Positions 1 to 12,941 of a stretch of DNA of 64,000 nt are shown here, piece by piece; the stretch's first letter is position 1; every line of letters starts with the position of its first letter. Below the pieces are notes generated by a model, which saw only the letters and a list, made by a program, of their open reading frames with translations, had not been told where the DNA came from and did not search any database. The DNA lies in NCBI GenBank assembly GCA_008933995.1, contig WARS01000029.1, forward strand, positions 20,987,511 through 21,051,510. Reading direction: 5' to 3'. The stretch is from Datnioides undecimradiatus (lineage: Eukaryota; Chordata; Actinopteri; Lobotiformes; Datnioididae). The position numbers and the translations under genes are program-made.

Positions 1-634
1 AACAAAATTAAACATAGTTTTATCACAACTATTCACCTAATAGTGCAAGTATGGTAATTATAGAAGGTGTCATCATGGTCAAACTTTGATAAATTAGGTT
101 GTGGTGAAAGTTCAATCAGCGGAACGAAGGTGCTTAATGTTCTGTTTGCATTTTACTGCAGAGCCATGATCATGATCTGATCTGTAATTTGTTCTGAACA
201 CAAACATGATACTTGTGAGCATATCATGTTTGTGGGAAGGAGAGCATATCTGCGCTCATGAGGTGTGATTAAATTAGAGAAGAGGGCGGCTCTTTAGCAG
301 TGACCTTTAAATCAGAATCACATTATTTTTATTACTGGCCACACTTTTTGTGATAAAACAATGTTTTTATAACCAAAGTTATAAGAATACAGATTGAACC
401 CTGAATGAATTTTATATAATTATAAGAAGGCTATCAATCAGTGAGGTTTTGTAAATGACGAGTGCATTAAATGAATTGTTCAAACGCCGTCACTATATCC
501 ATTTATATTCTTATTCTAGTAATCCCAAACAACATTCAGTTGAATTCAATGTTTACATCCTTGCAAATGGATGTTGACAGTTTCAGCTTATTCTCAGACA
601 CTTAAAACAATAATCATCAGAGGTATAGGAAGTG

Positions 635-653
635 TATATATATATATATATAT
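635..653. repeat. (TA)n microsatellite
   Basis: Uninterrupted TA dinucleotide run in intergenic DNA. Confidence 0.9.
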
Positions 654-804
654 TAGTTTTCATCACAGTGTTACTAATGCTGTATTGATAAATGTAATGT
701 CGACTGCTGTCATCCTCCACCACCTAACTTCTGCAACACACTGCAGCTGAAATCGACTTTTGCAGTGTCAGTTACAGGAAAAAGTGTCAGGTGACATTTT
801 CACT

Positions 805-828
805 CACACACACACACACACACACACA
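805..828. repeat. (CA)12 microsatellite
   Basis: Uninterrupted CA dinucleotide run in intergenic DNA about 0.9 kb upstream of the ANKMY1 start. Confidence 0.95.
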
Positions 829-1517
829 GAGTGGCCCTGCTCCACTGACCCTACACAGAGGAACACTTACACTTAACAAGGATATTGATGCTCTTTCACA
901 ATGACCCACTTCTATTATATTTTTCACTGCTATTTATATTTAATGTTCCAACTCGGCCTTCGGCCTGTATGGAGGGGGGGACTGCTTTCTTTCTGTCCTG
1001 GATCTGAATAGATGCATATGGTTCTTATGTGCCTATGGCTCAACACACTTGTTTACACTTGATTCATTTTAAATGTATAAAGAGTCACCATTGTAGCTAT
1101 TTTGAAAGCCTCTACTATAATTCAAGCAAACTGAGTAATAGAATTCAAAATTGAACAAACACATTTGATTTAAAGGATACTGGGTATGTTTAACTTCAAA
1201 TCATAAATAGAATAGAATTAGTAACCTTTAATAACATAAAATATCCTAATGAATGCAGAATTTTGTACTTAAATCTAAGACATTTTATAAAAAATGATTA
1301 ATTGAGAAATTAAGTGATATGTTCAATCTAAGGGAAGAATTGTGCTTTTGTTTGTAGTATATATATTAGAGTTTGCCGCTGTAATTGACCGACAATGGGA
1401 ACTATCAGATTTAATAACGGTACCAAAAAAATACAGTTATAGCGACTAAAGGGCAACTGTTTGAATTTACGCGTTATCTTTCGTTTACGCATGCGCGAGT
1501 ACTCGCGGGGTTCCACT

Positions 1518-1531
1518 GTCGTCATGACAAC
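1518..1531 (+). promoter_or_regulatory. Candidate RFX X-box in the ANKMY1 promoter
   Basis: The sequence GTCGTCATGACAAC fits the general X-box rule RYYNYY-N(1-3)-RRNRAC exactly, with an AT spacer, and matches 11 of 14 positions of the vertebrate GTTGCCATGGCAAC form. It lies about 170 bp upstream of the ANKMY1 ATG in a CpG-richer stretch. RFX factors drive ciliary genes. That this site is used, and that ANKMY1 is a ciliary gene here, is inference. Confidence 0.5.
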
Positions 1532-1699
1532 CGTCGCTTACAGGAAAAGTTAAAACTCAAATCTGATAGTTCAAGCTTTAACTCAGAGGACTAACTAAAC
1601 TCCCTAGCTAGTCGGTGTTGTAGCGTTAACTCTAAACCAATTGTTGCTTCAAATGGGTTCGGGTAAATAGTTTTGACGAAAGGATACGCCCGGGTTTAA

Positions 1700-4600
1700 A
1701 TGCTCTCGACCTGTCAAGGTGTTGCGGCTGCCCCGGTGCCAGTAGGTGAGGAGCCGGGGACAGAGACACAAAGCAACGGTCAGAGCGGAGCTCAGAGCGG
1801 GCAGGAGAGACGACGAGAGCTCGGTGCTCAGGAGTGGCCCGACGGATCCAAGTATGAGGGAGAATTTTTGAACGGGTTCAAACACGGCAAAGGAAAATAC
1901 ACCTGGAGAAATGGAGAGGTAACGTGAAATTAACATAATGAAGATAAATAATGAATGGTTTGTTTTAGCTAGCTTGCTGAATTCATTTAGGTTTTGCAAT
2001 AAACAATAAACGTCTTACTTTAGACGTGCCATTTCTTAAATCTCCTGCCTGTGTACTTGTTAAATAAAGCGGATCACCATTTGATTTCCCTGTCTGCTGC
2101 TTTGTGTAGTACTATGAGGGCTTTTTCTACAAAGACTATAGGCATGGGGATGGACTGTACTGCTGGCCCACAGGCCATAAGTTCACAGGCAAGTTCTACC
2201 TCAACAGAAAGGAAGGATATGGACAACAGCTGTTCCCTAATGGAGCCACCTTTCAGGTAAACTGGGTGGATGGATGACAGTCATTTGGACACTTGTACAT
2301 ATCAGTAAATATTAATGAACCTCTCCCCTCCTCACAGGGTTTGTACTACGCTGACCAGAGGTTTGGTCCAGGTGTGATTAGCTATCCTGATGGGCGTACG
2401 GATGTGGGTCTGTGGCTCAGGGAGCGTCTGCTAAATCTCTGTGCCTCTGTAGAAGAGGGTTTTAGTCTTAGAACCTTTCCTGAATACGCTGCCTACATGG
2501 ACCCAGCTGCAACCACAGATCCCCTAAATCAGGTCTGCAAGTGAATTTCATCACACATGTAAAATATGTGGTTTCTGCACAAACAAATGCAGTGAATTAT
2601 GTCACTAAATAAGTATAAATGTACAGATTCTTAATCGACTGTTTGCTCCTCTCTTCCTTTCTCCAGTCTGTCTCTAGTGATACACAGAAAAATGCCTGGA
2701 AAGACCCTGAGGTAAAGTCCTGCTACGACGGACAGCTATATGAGCTTTGTGACTTAACTAGATAGAGATTCATTAATTCTCCGTCCTCTTCAGGTGGATA
2801 TCGACAGAGATGTGCTGTCAGATGAGAATTTTATCCTTCCCCCTGGCATTGAGAGTTACTCAACAGATGGCGACCATTTGCCCCTGCCCCCTGGTAGAAG
2901 ACGAGAGTTGGATCAACACTTTTATGGCGAGCTGTGGGAGCCAGACGCTCATCTGCACCAGGGCTATGAGCGAGACCCACTATCCAGCCTTCCCTTACAT
3001 GCCCGCATGCAGGCTCACATACATAAACACAGGTCAGATGTAAAGTTCTGTTTGAGTAGAAGTGTCAGTATTCAACAAAAGCAAAAGACACTGACTTGCT
3101 GTACTGGTATGAGTGCGAACACATAAGCATAAGACGTGTACTAATATGTACAGCATGTATTTGTGCGTGTACGTTCCTCAGACTACAGGCTGAAAATGTG
3201 GGCTGGGACGTGGCAGCTGTTCTCTCTCCGAACAGAGCAGGTTTTGGTCCTAAAGGGCCTTTGGAAGTCACCTCAGAGTTGCTGATCCAGCACGCTGCTC
3301 GGGGGGAGCTGCAGGCTGTGTCACAGATCCTCCAGACTGGTTTGGTTCACCCCGATGTAGCAGATTCACAGGGACACACTGCGCTGATCGCTGCCACGGT
3401 AACACGTTGACGTTATTTGAAATTAGGAATGATATCGATCAGATATTTATAACAAAACACCTAGATCAATAATCTGAAAGGTTTGTCTCTCTGCCTGCAT
3501 TGTTTTGTTTTGCGGACCCATCAGGTAAACTGCCATAATAATGTGATCCAGCTGTTGTTGGATATGGGTGCTGACATTGACAAGCTGAACTGTGAGGGCA
3601 TGTCTGCGCTGGCTGTGTGCCATGTCCTCTACTACCCTTTTCAGTCTCTGCACACCACTTTCACCGAACCACCGACCCAAACTCAAGTGAGGTTCTACTC
3701 AATACAGTTTTTAATCCATGTTTCCTCATCACCTCCACAGTATATCTGTGGTTCACATGTATACAGTAAAATCAAACAACTTGCCCCGTGATGTGTTATC
3801 AGGTTTTGCGGTATGGTCCCCAGATCAGACAAGTGGACTTGACGGTGGACACCGCCAAGTTTAACAGCAGACCTCAGACCACTAATACAACCATAGGCAG
3901 CCAAACCAGCCGGAGTCACATCTCTGGGTAGGAATATATCTATCATGTCTCTCACAGGTTGTTCGTCATTAGCCTTATATATTGCATATTCTGTTATGTA
4001 CAGAACACAGGAGTCAAAACCAAGCAAAGTCTTGAAAATGTCACATTTCTAAACTTTAAAAGTTCCCTTTTTGTTTATTTACAGGACCGCAGAAAAAGTA
4101 ACAGAGCACACCTTACATCGCAGCAGTAACATGTCCAATGACAGCGAGCTCATTACTGAGCGCCAGTCTGTCCTGAATGAGTCTGAGACCCCTTCTGACA
4201 ATGAACACCTACAAGAGGAGAAGAGAAAAGAGGGAGCGGGAGATGGAGGGGAGGCTGAGAAAGATGCACGGGTCAGAGGGAGTGAGGAAAGAAGTAGGAG
4301 GGAGGATGAGAAAGAGAGCAAAGGGGAGGAAAGAGAGACGGAGAGCAGATGTGATCAAATGAGTAAAAATGGAGAAAGTGAGAGCAATGAGAAGAGAAGA
4401 GAATATAAGACGAGAGAAAAGTCCGAGGGAGACGCTGAGCTTGGTGAGTGGAGAGAGACAGAGTCAAGAAAAGAGTGTATTGAATTAGGGGTTGACTTTG
4501 AGGAAGATGTGGAGAAGAGAGTGGGGGATAGTCATGAAGAGGATGCAGAGGAGACAGAAGAGAGGGGAAGTGAGGGCAGGCCTGCTGAGGAGCGCTGCAT

Positions 4601-7540
4601 TCAGGTGTTGGATGGTCACATCGCTTTGGGCAGCGTGCAGTGGAAGGAACGTCGAGCAAAGGCAGCAGGAAGAGCTAAGGTGTAAATCACGGGACGTCTC
4701 TTCTGTAACTGGTTCACTGAGTTGATGACTTGTTTCACCTCATCTCTTTTGTTCGCAGCAGCACAAAGACAACGTTTTGACCTCAAAGCCGACCTTTGAC
4801 TCCGCCTGCTCCGTCAGCAGCTACAACATCCGGGTCACGGAGGAAGTGATGCAACGCTCGGCAGAAGCGCTGAGTCGCACGGGGATCCCTCAGAGCTCTG
4901 ACACGCGGGAGACTGTGCGCAAAATGGCTGCCATGAAAACCGAGTCAGTTCTGTGCTGTCAGTTCTGCTCTGACGACGCTGGTTCTGTGTCCGCATCCCT
5001 GTTTAAATCTGATGTGTTGTGTGTCACTCTGACCAGGCACCGTGCTCGTTTGAACACCCTGAAGCTGTTACTGGAACGGGGAGCTGACCCCAACATGTCC
5101 ACGGTCCCCATGCCCGTCCTCTTTTTAGCCATCATGGCGGCTGACACCGAGGCTGTCAGGAGACTGCTGCTGTGTGGAGCTCGCACTGACATTCCCCTTC
5201 CACCTGAGGCAGGAATTATTGTTATTTCTTTGCTCTTGGAAGCCTTTGTTTTGATGACCAACAGCATCAAAAATCCAAATTTCAAAACTGAAACAAAAAT
5301 CTACAAACACCTCTTTACATCTTTCATGTATTATCTTTAATAAAATTCCCATCAACCTCTCGTTCCTTTTGTAGAGGAAAGGCCTGTATCCGCTGCACGT
5401 AGCTGCAGCACTGCCGGGTCCAGCAGGTCCCAGGATCACAGAGCTGCTGCTCCACGCTATCACTGATCCCGACGCGCAGGCATGCGACCAGAACGACATC
5501 TATGAACCAGATGAGGTGTGTGGGTTTATCCTTTAAGCGCTGCTAATTGCACTGCATGCTGATTTAAAGAATGAGGAATGAGAAAGAGGAGTTTTTTGAT
5601 AGATGTCAACGAAGGCCCAGGATCCGCTGAGCATCAATGAGAGCCCACATCTCAAATCAGGAGGCCGAACTGCTCTGCACGTAGCCTGTCAGAGAGACAG
5701 TGACTACAGGGTCAGTACATACAATACCCTTACTCATATCAATATGCTCTAACATCAGTGGTGTCCATTTAAATGACTCTTGTGTTTGTTTTTGCAGAAT
5801 GCCAGTAAAGTGGTAGCCCTGTTGCTCTCCCACAGAGCCAGCACTGACCTCCTCTGGAGCGGACACTCACCTCTGTCACTAGCTATAGCGACTGGGAACG
5901 ACTTGGTAACACAGCTTTACCCCCATCAGAAACACACACATAGAAACACACACACATACGCACTCTGTGTATGAAACCGCACTTTATTCTGTACCTGCTT
6001 CTGTTCCCTGCTCAGGCGGTGGAGGAGCTGCTGAACGGAGGCGCAGATCCCAACATCCCCCTCGGCCGCAGGGTGGGCAGCGCCCTCTGTGCCCTCGCCA
6101 ACATCAACTACCACTTAGGTGGCAACAGAGCCAAACTGGTACACACAACCGCACAGACACAGACAATCCATATGGCATACTGCAGATCTAAAGCTGTGAC
6201 TGAGTCAGTCAAATGAGCACAGGTGGATTGTGTGTGTGTGCGTGTGTGTCTTGCATGTAGCTGGACATGTTAGCTAAGGCTGGTGCAGACATCTTGATGC
6301 CAGTTACAGTGGGTGACGTTGTGGGAACCGCGGTCGACCACGCACACCGCTCCTTCAACCAGGTAACGCAGCCGTAAAAACACTGTGCGCACTTAAGCTG
6401 AATTCAGTCAATTCACCTGTTTTTCACGTGTTACTACCTAGGACGTACGTATCGCCAACACTCCCTTCCACGCTCTGAACATGCGGGAGAGGGAAACATT
6501 CAAAACACGGCGCCATCTGCTGAGGCGGATAGGAGATCTGTTGAGGGAGACTGCCGGCCGGAGGGAGCGAGAGAGTTTAGAGAGGGAACATCACGTCACA
6601 GTGAACGGTCAGTGCAGTGTTTTTCTGTTTTTGAAGGCAAAGGAGTCTAAATATTGTTTTGTGTTTTTGTGTAAATCATATAGTGTTTGTGTCTGTGTGT
6701 GTGCGCGTACATGTGTGCAGGTACCGTTCCCTCAAACGTGCCCCTCCGAGGCTGCGAAAGTCTGCCACTCACCACAGATGAACACAAGTACATACACATA
6801 TACACACACATACATGCGTTTATGCACGTTGTCCATCTTTTTTTCTATTTCCTGTCATTTAAACTTTAACTTTGCCCAACTCAGAGTCATATTTTAGTTA
6901 GAAATACAGATATTTAGCCTTTTGGAGCCTGTTTCCAACTATATATGGATCTTTTCTTAGGAAACCTGTGTTTAAGTTCTGCTATCACTGCGGCCGCTCG
7001 GTGTCTGTGAAGCTGACCGCTTGTAGCCGCTGCCACAAAGTCTTCTACTGCTCCAGGACCTGCAAACTGAAAGCATGGGATGAGAGACACAAGGACGAGT
7101 GTATCCGGGTGTCAGGTGGGAACCAGCAACCAAAACCTACCCCAGGAACAAGCCAGAAATCTCTAAATAAGCTCTGAATAAAATGACAATTTGTAACGTT
7201 GTCATTGTGTTTTTTCAATCTGTAGGATAACGTTTTGCTCTGGATGTTGAAAATATCTGGGAAATACTGATTTAAGTGTTATCTTTTGGATGAACAGAGC
7301 GTGTAAATACTTTGTCTGTCTGTCTCTCTCAATCCAGCATCTGCTGATGGCATCCAGAAGAGTGTTGTGTTTAAGCCCCAAAGAGGCCCCAAGCCCTTGG
7401 CTGCCATGTCGAAATCCAAAACAGTCCCCAGGCCCTTGAGTGTCAAGTTGAAATCCGAACGAGTCCCAGTGCCCTTGAGCATGGCAGAGACGGTCTTGGA
7501 GAGCCAAGTCAACCTGAAGGAAAACTACAGCTTCAACTGA
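1700..7540 (+). CDS. ankmy1: Ankyrin repeat and MYND domain-containing protein 1
   Basis: Twenty coding exons: 1700-1918, 2110-2256, 2338-2532, 2667-2711, 2794-3032, 3182-3398, 3525-3686, 3803-3927, 4085-4679, 4759-4943, 5037-5208, 5375-5515, 5603-5710, 5798-5905, 6016-6138, 6261-6362, 6442-6607, 6721-6787, 6961-7115, 7338-7540. All phases join, giving about 1157 residues. Seen in order: MORN repeats (about residues 50-155, YEGEF..GFKHGKGKYTW), a first ankyrin block (about 300-400), a Glu/Arg/Lys-rich insert in exon 9, a second ankyrin block (about 700-960) and a MYND zinc finger (C1046, C1049, C1060, C1063, C1069, C1073, H1082, C1086). This order identifies ANKMY1, whose biochemical role is poorly known; scaffolding in ciliated or germ cells is inference. 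The human protein is about 941 residues; much of the excess is the exon 9 insert. The exon 11 donor is uncertain (GC at 5209, or GT at 5221 adding four codons). The ATG at 1700 opens the frame. Confidence 0.95.
4210..4600 (+). repeat. Purine-rich low-complexity tract coding an acidic/basic insert in ANKMY1
   Basis: Almost every base on the + strand is A or G over roughly 400 bp inside ANKMY1 exon 9. It encodes a highly charged stretch of Glu, Arg, Lys and Ser with many EE, RE and EK pairs, probably disordered or a single charged helix. It separates the two ankyrin blocks. Such homopurine DNA can form triplexes, though nothing here shows that it does. Confidence 0.85.
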
Positions 7541-9206
7541 TGGACACAGACATTTCACACACTAAATACCAGCCGAACTACAGCTTCATCTACCTTTTAT
7601 TGCAGAGCACTGCTGTTTCTCTGACTCTGAGCCTCAACTTTATATAACTGGCCAAACAGTAATGACAAGAATAGTGCCGTAATAATTTGTCTTTGGCATA
7701 TTTATACCTGAAAGTTTATAGTCTGTTATAGTATTTAATTAATCAAGTAATAATGTCTGTCAGTGTCTGTGCTGATGCTACAGAGGTTTTGCAAATGGTC
7801 ACTTTTCCACAATTCAAGTACCAAGACTTCTTTTAATATCTAAACAATCTGGCTTACACTATCACTGTTGATGATCTTTAATTAATTATGTTTGAAGTTA
7901 TGTTACGTATGACTAAACATATAAGTTCCACTTTTCTAGAGCTTCCTACACCATCTCCTGGTCTTCCGCAGCAAGTTCATTCTTGACTTTTGCTGAGAGT
8001 AGCTCCACTCAAAAGCAACGTCTCAGCTTCACTGTCCGCTCACTGTTTTTCCTCAAACGCTTCTGACTGCATCCCAAGGTCTTCGTCAGCAATCTGAGTC
8101 GTCTCGGTTGGATTTTAAAGCTGAAGTGTTTGAATATCATCGATATCCCCAGGGGTCACCGGGAGGCTGTGGGGAAGAATTCAGTCACATAGTTTCGGCT
8201 GTACTGGTGATGTAATTTCCCTTATATAGGTTGTTATGGAGTGTGTTTGTGAGTGTCAACGTGTGTGCTAGTTTGAATATACACTAAAAAATGCTAAACC
8301 AAGCAGCTGTAGACGATGGAGCAAAGGCCTCTGAGTTACAGTATTCTAGCTCGACTCCAATAAGTGTTTCTGTCTATCTAATCTATGTCTACCCTGCCCT
8401 TCAGTGACTGCTGACACGTTGACGGTGTGGGTGGGGTTGAAATACAATAAACAGCTTATACTTAAAGCATCAAAAGTCTGATCTGTTGGAGGGATTAGAA
8501 AAAACAAGAGACCTCTGCTTTTTCTGTATAATATTGGATAAGAAAGTTATTTAAAAGAAACCATCAGAGAAGTTTAAAGAAAGAAAGGGCGACAGACCAA
8601 AACCACTACTTTTGCTCTATGTCATCATGTTTGTTATAGAACATCTTAAGCAAAATAAATGCAAATTTAAACTAACGATATGAATATCTGAAAAATATGC
8701 ACATATAAAGTAGCATACAATGGAAATATGCGAGCCTAAACGTAGCCAACCTAGTTACAGTTTATGTTGCCGCACTCATCTGTTCTGTACTTTGCACTTT
8801 TTGCACATAACCACCAGGACATTGTTGGTTATCAATGCAAAGACGGGTGTGTTCAATATGATGCCCTTTAGTCGCACGTGACTACTGTTAACCTGTTTTG
8901 CATAATAGTAAGAGCAGCGACGTTTGCGCTGTGTCCCGGGCCTTGCATCATACGCAGATGAGTCAACAGTGGGACGGGCAACCTGCTACCAGGAACAGAC
9001 ACAGACCGACTGCGCAGCGAGGAGTAGACAGGGACTTAAACCTGAAATTAAAGGTCGTTGTTTACAGAGACATGACCAGAAACACCGCAGCTTCAGACAT
9101 GTAAACAAAATAAAACTTAGCAAACAAACGTATTAAACTTTTGTCCTTCGACAGAGCGGCTTCACAAGCAGCGCGGAGAGGAAGTGGAGCTTTGGTACCG
9201 GGTGGG
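7541..9206 (+). other. ANKMY1 3' UTR, spacer and RNF14-like promoter
   Basis: No coding exon is supported. An AATAAA at 8446-8451 is a possible ANKMY1 poly(A) signal, but it lies 0.9 kb from the stop codon and no closer canonical signal is obvious. The part from about 8880 to 9206 leads into the RNF14-like start codon and probably contains that gene's promoter and 5' UTR. Confidence 0.5.
8446..8451 (+). terminator. Possible ANKMY1 poly(A) signal
   Basis: First canonical AATAAA downstream of the ANKMY1 stop on the coding strand. The distance from the stop makes this tentative. Confidence 0.35.
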
Positions 9207-12200
9207 ATGAGTGCGGACCGGGAGGAACAGGAAGACGAGCTGCTCGCGCTCCATAGTATCCTCGGCTCGGAGGAGTTCGCCCGTGATGAGACGAAGTTTG
9301 CCGGAGAAATCCGAGTATCAGTTGAGCTGCCTGCTGACTTCTCTGTGGCCCTGAAAGAAGGTGAATATGTCTACTGGAGAACATGATGTTATTGACAAGA
9401 ACAGAGGGGTGCGGATCAAAACAGCACGCGAGGGGCTCATAACTGTACAAAATATGATAGCATAAAGGATTAAAATAATACATGTATCGTTTATTTATGT
9501 ATATTATCCTTCCCATAAACAAAGTAATTTTGGTACAGTCCCGTTACAATATATTGGATATAGTGTGAGAATTAAACAACTTAAAAATCAAGAATTTTAG
9601 AAAATATAGTCTAAAACTAAAGTGGTATGTATGGATCAGTTTCACAGCAGGTTGTGCAAAAGAAAATAATGTTGAAACTAGAAATATTTATTTGAACTTT
9701 GCTTATTTAACCCTACTTGTATTGTCTTATATTACCTCCTAAGGTGAAACACTGACCCAGTATGAGATGTCATTCCTCCCTCCCCTGCTTCTGACCTTTG
9801 AACTCCCTGAGGACTACCCCTCCTCCTCCCCTCCCTCTTTCACTCTCACCTGCAGCTGGCTGACACAGACACAGGTAATCATTAAAACGGCGCAGCGTGG
9901 GTCAATTAAAACACGACCGCGGCCTGTGTGTGTCACAGAGGCAGACTGACGGATACAGATTGCACAGGGTCAATGAAGATTACATCAGCTTATTCGTCCT
10001 CTCCTCTCTGCAGCTCTCTGCGCTGGGCGCTCAGCTCACTGATCTCTACCAGGCCAGTGGAGCCACTGTGGTGCTCTTCACCTGGATACAGTTTCTCAGA
10101 GAAGATGCCCTCAAGTTCCTGGACATCCAGAGCATGCTGGAGCTTCCCTCTGATGCACACAGCACCAAGGACTACCGCCAGGACTCGCTACATGCTGCAG
10201 AACCAAAGAGTAGTAAACAAACTCCAGAGTCAGACTGGAGCAGCACGAACTCTCCTGCTGACCAACTTAATTCAACCTCCTACGACAGCAAAGGCAGCTG
10301 CGATACTCCAAACCCAGAGCCTAAAGCTGATCATCCAAAGTCCTCTAATGACTCTGAGCAAATATCAGAAGCCTCAGAAGTGACAGAGACTTCAGCTGCA
10401 GGCAAGTCAAAGCCTCCTCCAGTTGCTCAGTCTGATCAAAGTGGTGAAAATGAAGGGAGTGTTTCAGCCTCGTCACTGGTTCCCTCCAGCTCTGCAGGCC
10501 CCCTCGACGAAACTGAACAAGGAGCTGTTTCTCTGCCGATCCAGCCGAGAGAATCCCCCCCGAATGAAGACCGAACCCTCTCCGGTCTCTCCCTTACTCC
10601 GGCACAGAGACTGCTGTCCCGGCTCTTGATCTACGACGCGATTCAGAAACAGAAAAAGTTTGCCACCACCGCGTTTGACTGCAGTGTGTGTTTCACGTGC
10701 TGGCTCGGGTCGGACTGCGTGCAGCTGCCCGAGTGTGGCCACATCTTCTGCAAGGCCTGTCTCGGCCGGTTCTGTAAGGTCCACATTACAGAGGGGGACG
10801 TCCAGGCTGTGGGCTGTCCTCAGGCAGGCTGCACTGCCACTCCTACACCTGCACAGGTACAGTCTTCTGTGGTGCCTTATAATGCTGCAGGTGGTTTAGC
10901 TGAAGCAGATTTTAGCTGCTTAATGCTCTTGTATAATAAAAAAATATTGAGTAACTAGTTACTATTAATGTGTAAATAAATGTATTAAAGTTTTATAATA
11001 TTTTCTAGCAAAATATTATAAAATAGAAACACTCAAATGAGTTACTTGTCAAAGCTAAACAGTGTCACAGGAAACATGATCAGTTATCTCTGGTGGACAA
11101 CTTTTGCAATGGCGACCTTTCTAAATTTCTGCATATGCATCTTTGGCATTTCTGACACACGCTTGCTTGTTTCCTCTCTCTGGAGATGTACACCATAAAT
11201 CTTTTGCATTCAACACGTTTTTCATTATTTTTATATGTTAGGTACGGAGTCTTGTCGGGGAGGAGCTGTTCAGCCGCTACGATCGTCTCCTGCTACAGAA
11301 CAGTCTGGACAGTATGCCCGGTGTGTTTCATCCTTCTGTTTATTTCACTGCAGAGGAGTGTTTTAAAGGTTATTGAATGATATTTAGCACCACTAGATAT
11401 CAGAAAACGACATGACATGGTGGTGTAACGGCGTCCTGAGCAGAGAATGTAGTCACACTCTGGTAGCACATGCATGTTAGTGCATGTGAGTCCCTCTCTG
11501 TCTTCCCAGCACCTGTTTTCAGAATTAAAGGTCACAGACTTTCCCACATTACAGTAACAAAAACCTCAAACTGGGTTCATTGAAGAGTCTCTGCTTTCCT
11601 CCTCCCTGCTCTCAGATGTGGTGTACTGTCCTCGACGCTTCTGTGGTTCGGCCGTCATCCAGGACAAGTCCAGCAATGCAGCCATGTGCTCTGTGTGCAG
11701 CTTCGCCTTCTGTGTCGCCTGCAGAAAGACTTACCATGGAACAGACGACTGTCAGGGAAATGATGATGCAGATGCGCCGCAAGGAAGCTTGGCCCTGCCA
11801 CACTCACAAGGTACACGAGCCTATCTGTGTGTGTGTACCGTGGCGCATCAATGTTACAATTTCTTAGAAACAAGAGAAGATGTTTCAGAGTTTCATGTAA
11901 ATGTTTTACAGTTTAATTTAATTTAATTTAAATCAAGAGAAAATGTTCAGTTTTTAAAAGGAGGAAGTAGAAGAAGCAGCATGGAGAACTCCTGCACATC
12001 CCCGTATCAACATCTTTCTCCATTTCTGCATAACTGAATCAGCTTTTTTTGGAGGATTAGGGAAGTTTCCGTCTCTCATAGGTAGAGCTGAAGTAATAAG
12101 TTAGTTAATGATTATTAATAACTATTAGTTTTACTGTGTTTTAAGTCATTTTTCAGGTAAAAATGCTAAAAATCCCCTAATTTATGCTGTTAATTAGAAG

Positions 12201-12941
12201 ATTTTGTTGGGTATTTTCACTATTTCCTATCTTTCCTCAGACCAAACAGATAACGGATCACTGGGAAAACCATAACTGGCACACGATAAAAGAAATACCA
12301 TGTTTTTATATTTTAAAATGATAGGAGCTACAAGGCGTCCGTGTCCGGATATTAGCTTTTTGCTAGTTTTGTGTGACAGAAAGACATCAGAGTTGGCAAT
12401 AAATGCAAAAATCTGTCAAATCAGATCAGAAAAAGCTGAAGCTATAAAACACGAGTTGTGAAATAATACTAGAATAATACTCTAATCGCAGCAGCCTTCT
12501 GTAAACCTTCTGTGAACCGAACGCTCAGTTTGTGCAGAGGCAGATGTGTCTTGAAGTGTGTCTGAAGCAGTGCTCTGTGTCGCTGTTGTGTGCGTCTCAG
12601 AGGGGATAAAGGCTCTGTGGGACGACTACGCCAGCGGCAGTAAGCAGAGGCGGCACCTCCTGGAGAGCAGATACGGCCGCAGGAGGCTGCAGTTCACCGT
12701 GGAGGAGTATCTGAGTGAGGACTGGCTTACCATCAACAGCAAGAACTGTCCATACTGCTTCAGCAGAATACAGGTACAGGCGCCGCACGCCTTTTTGTTT
12801 ATTGCACCGCACCGCCGCGTTTTCTAATACATGCATATGTTGTGTTTCGTGCTGCAGAAGGACGGAGGATGTAACATTATGACGTGCTCTCAGTGTAGAC
12901 ATCAGTTCTACTGGGGCAGCCTCTCCAAGTTCTCATCATAA
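9207..12941 (+). CDS. rnf14: RNF14-like RBR E3 ubiquitin ligase (C-terminus apparently damaged)
   Basis: Seven exons: 9207-9360, 9744-9874, 10014-10856, 11242-11320, 11616-11810, 12601-12773, 12858-12941, giving 552 residues. The ATG at 9207 begins MSADREEQEDELLAL, matching the RNF14 N-terminus. Domains: RWD (about 1-130, with PLLLTFELPEDYPSSSPPSF), a Ser/Pro-rich linker, RING1 (C318, C321 onward), IBR (YCPRRFCG..CSVCSFAFC) and RING2. RNF14-type ligases take ubiquitin from an E2 onto a RING2 cysteine before passing it to substrate; RNF14 is also known as an androgen-receptor co-regulator and in the response to stalled ribosomes. The catalytic Cys is present (GGCNIMTC, C530). The usual FCWxC zinc ligands are replaced by FYWGS, and the stop falls before the conserved HF..C tail, which is visible in another frame to 12997. 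It may be a divergent paralog, a decaying gene or a sequence error. Confidence 0.88.
12081..12180. mobile_element. Degenerate dispersed fish repeat in RNF14-like intron 5
   Basis: The text (GCTGAAGTAATAAGTTAGTTAATGAT, then TTTTTCAGGTAAAAATG further on) resembles a decayed copy of the fish repeat that begins AGGGCTGCAACTAA, a better copy of which is at 22916. Assignment rests on pattern memory only. Confidence 0.35.

Larger units (their letters stand above)
1..1699. other. Intergenic DNA upstream of ANKMY1
   Basis: No exon-like open frame is supported here. The stretch is AT-rich up to about 1450 and holds a short (TA)n run at 635-653 and a (CA)n run at 805-828. From about 1465 it becomes richer in CpG dinucleotides, which together with the X-box at 1518-1531 suggests the ANKMY1 promoter and 5' UTR. 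Confidence 0.6.

Noticed and set aside
9141-9206. Earlier in-frame start for the RNF14-like gene at 9141
   Set aside because: The codon there is TTG, not ATG. The ATG at 9207 gives the family-like MSADREEQEDELLAL start.
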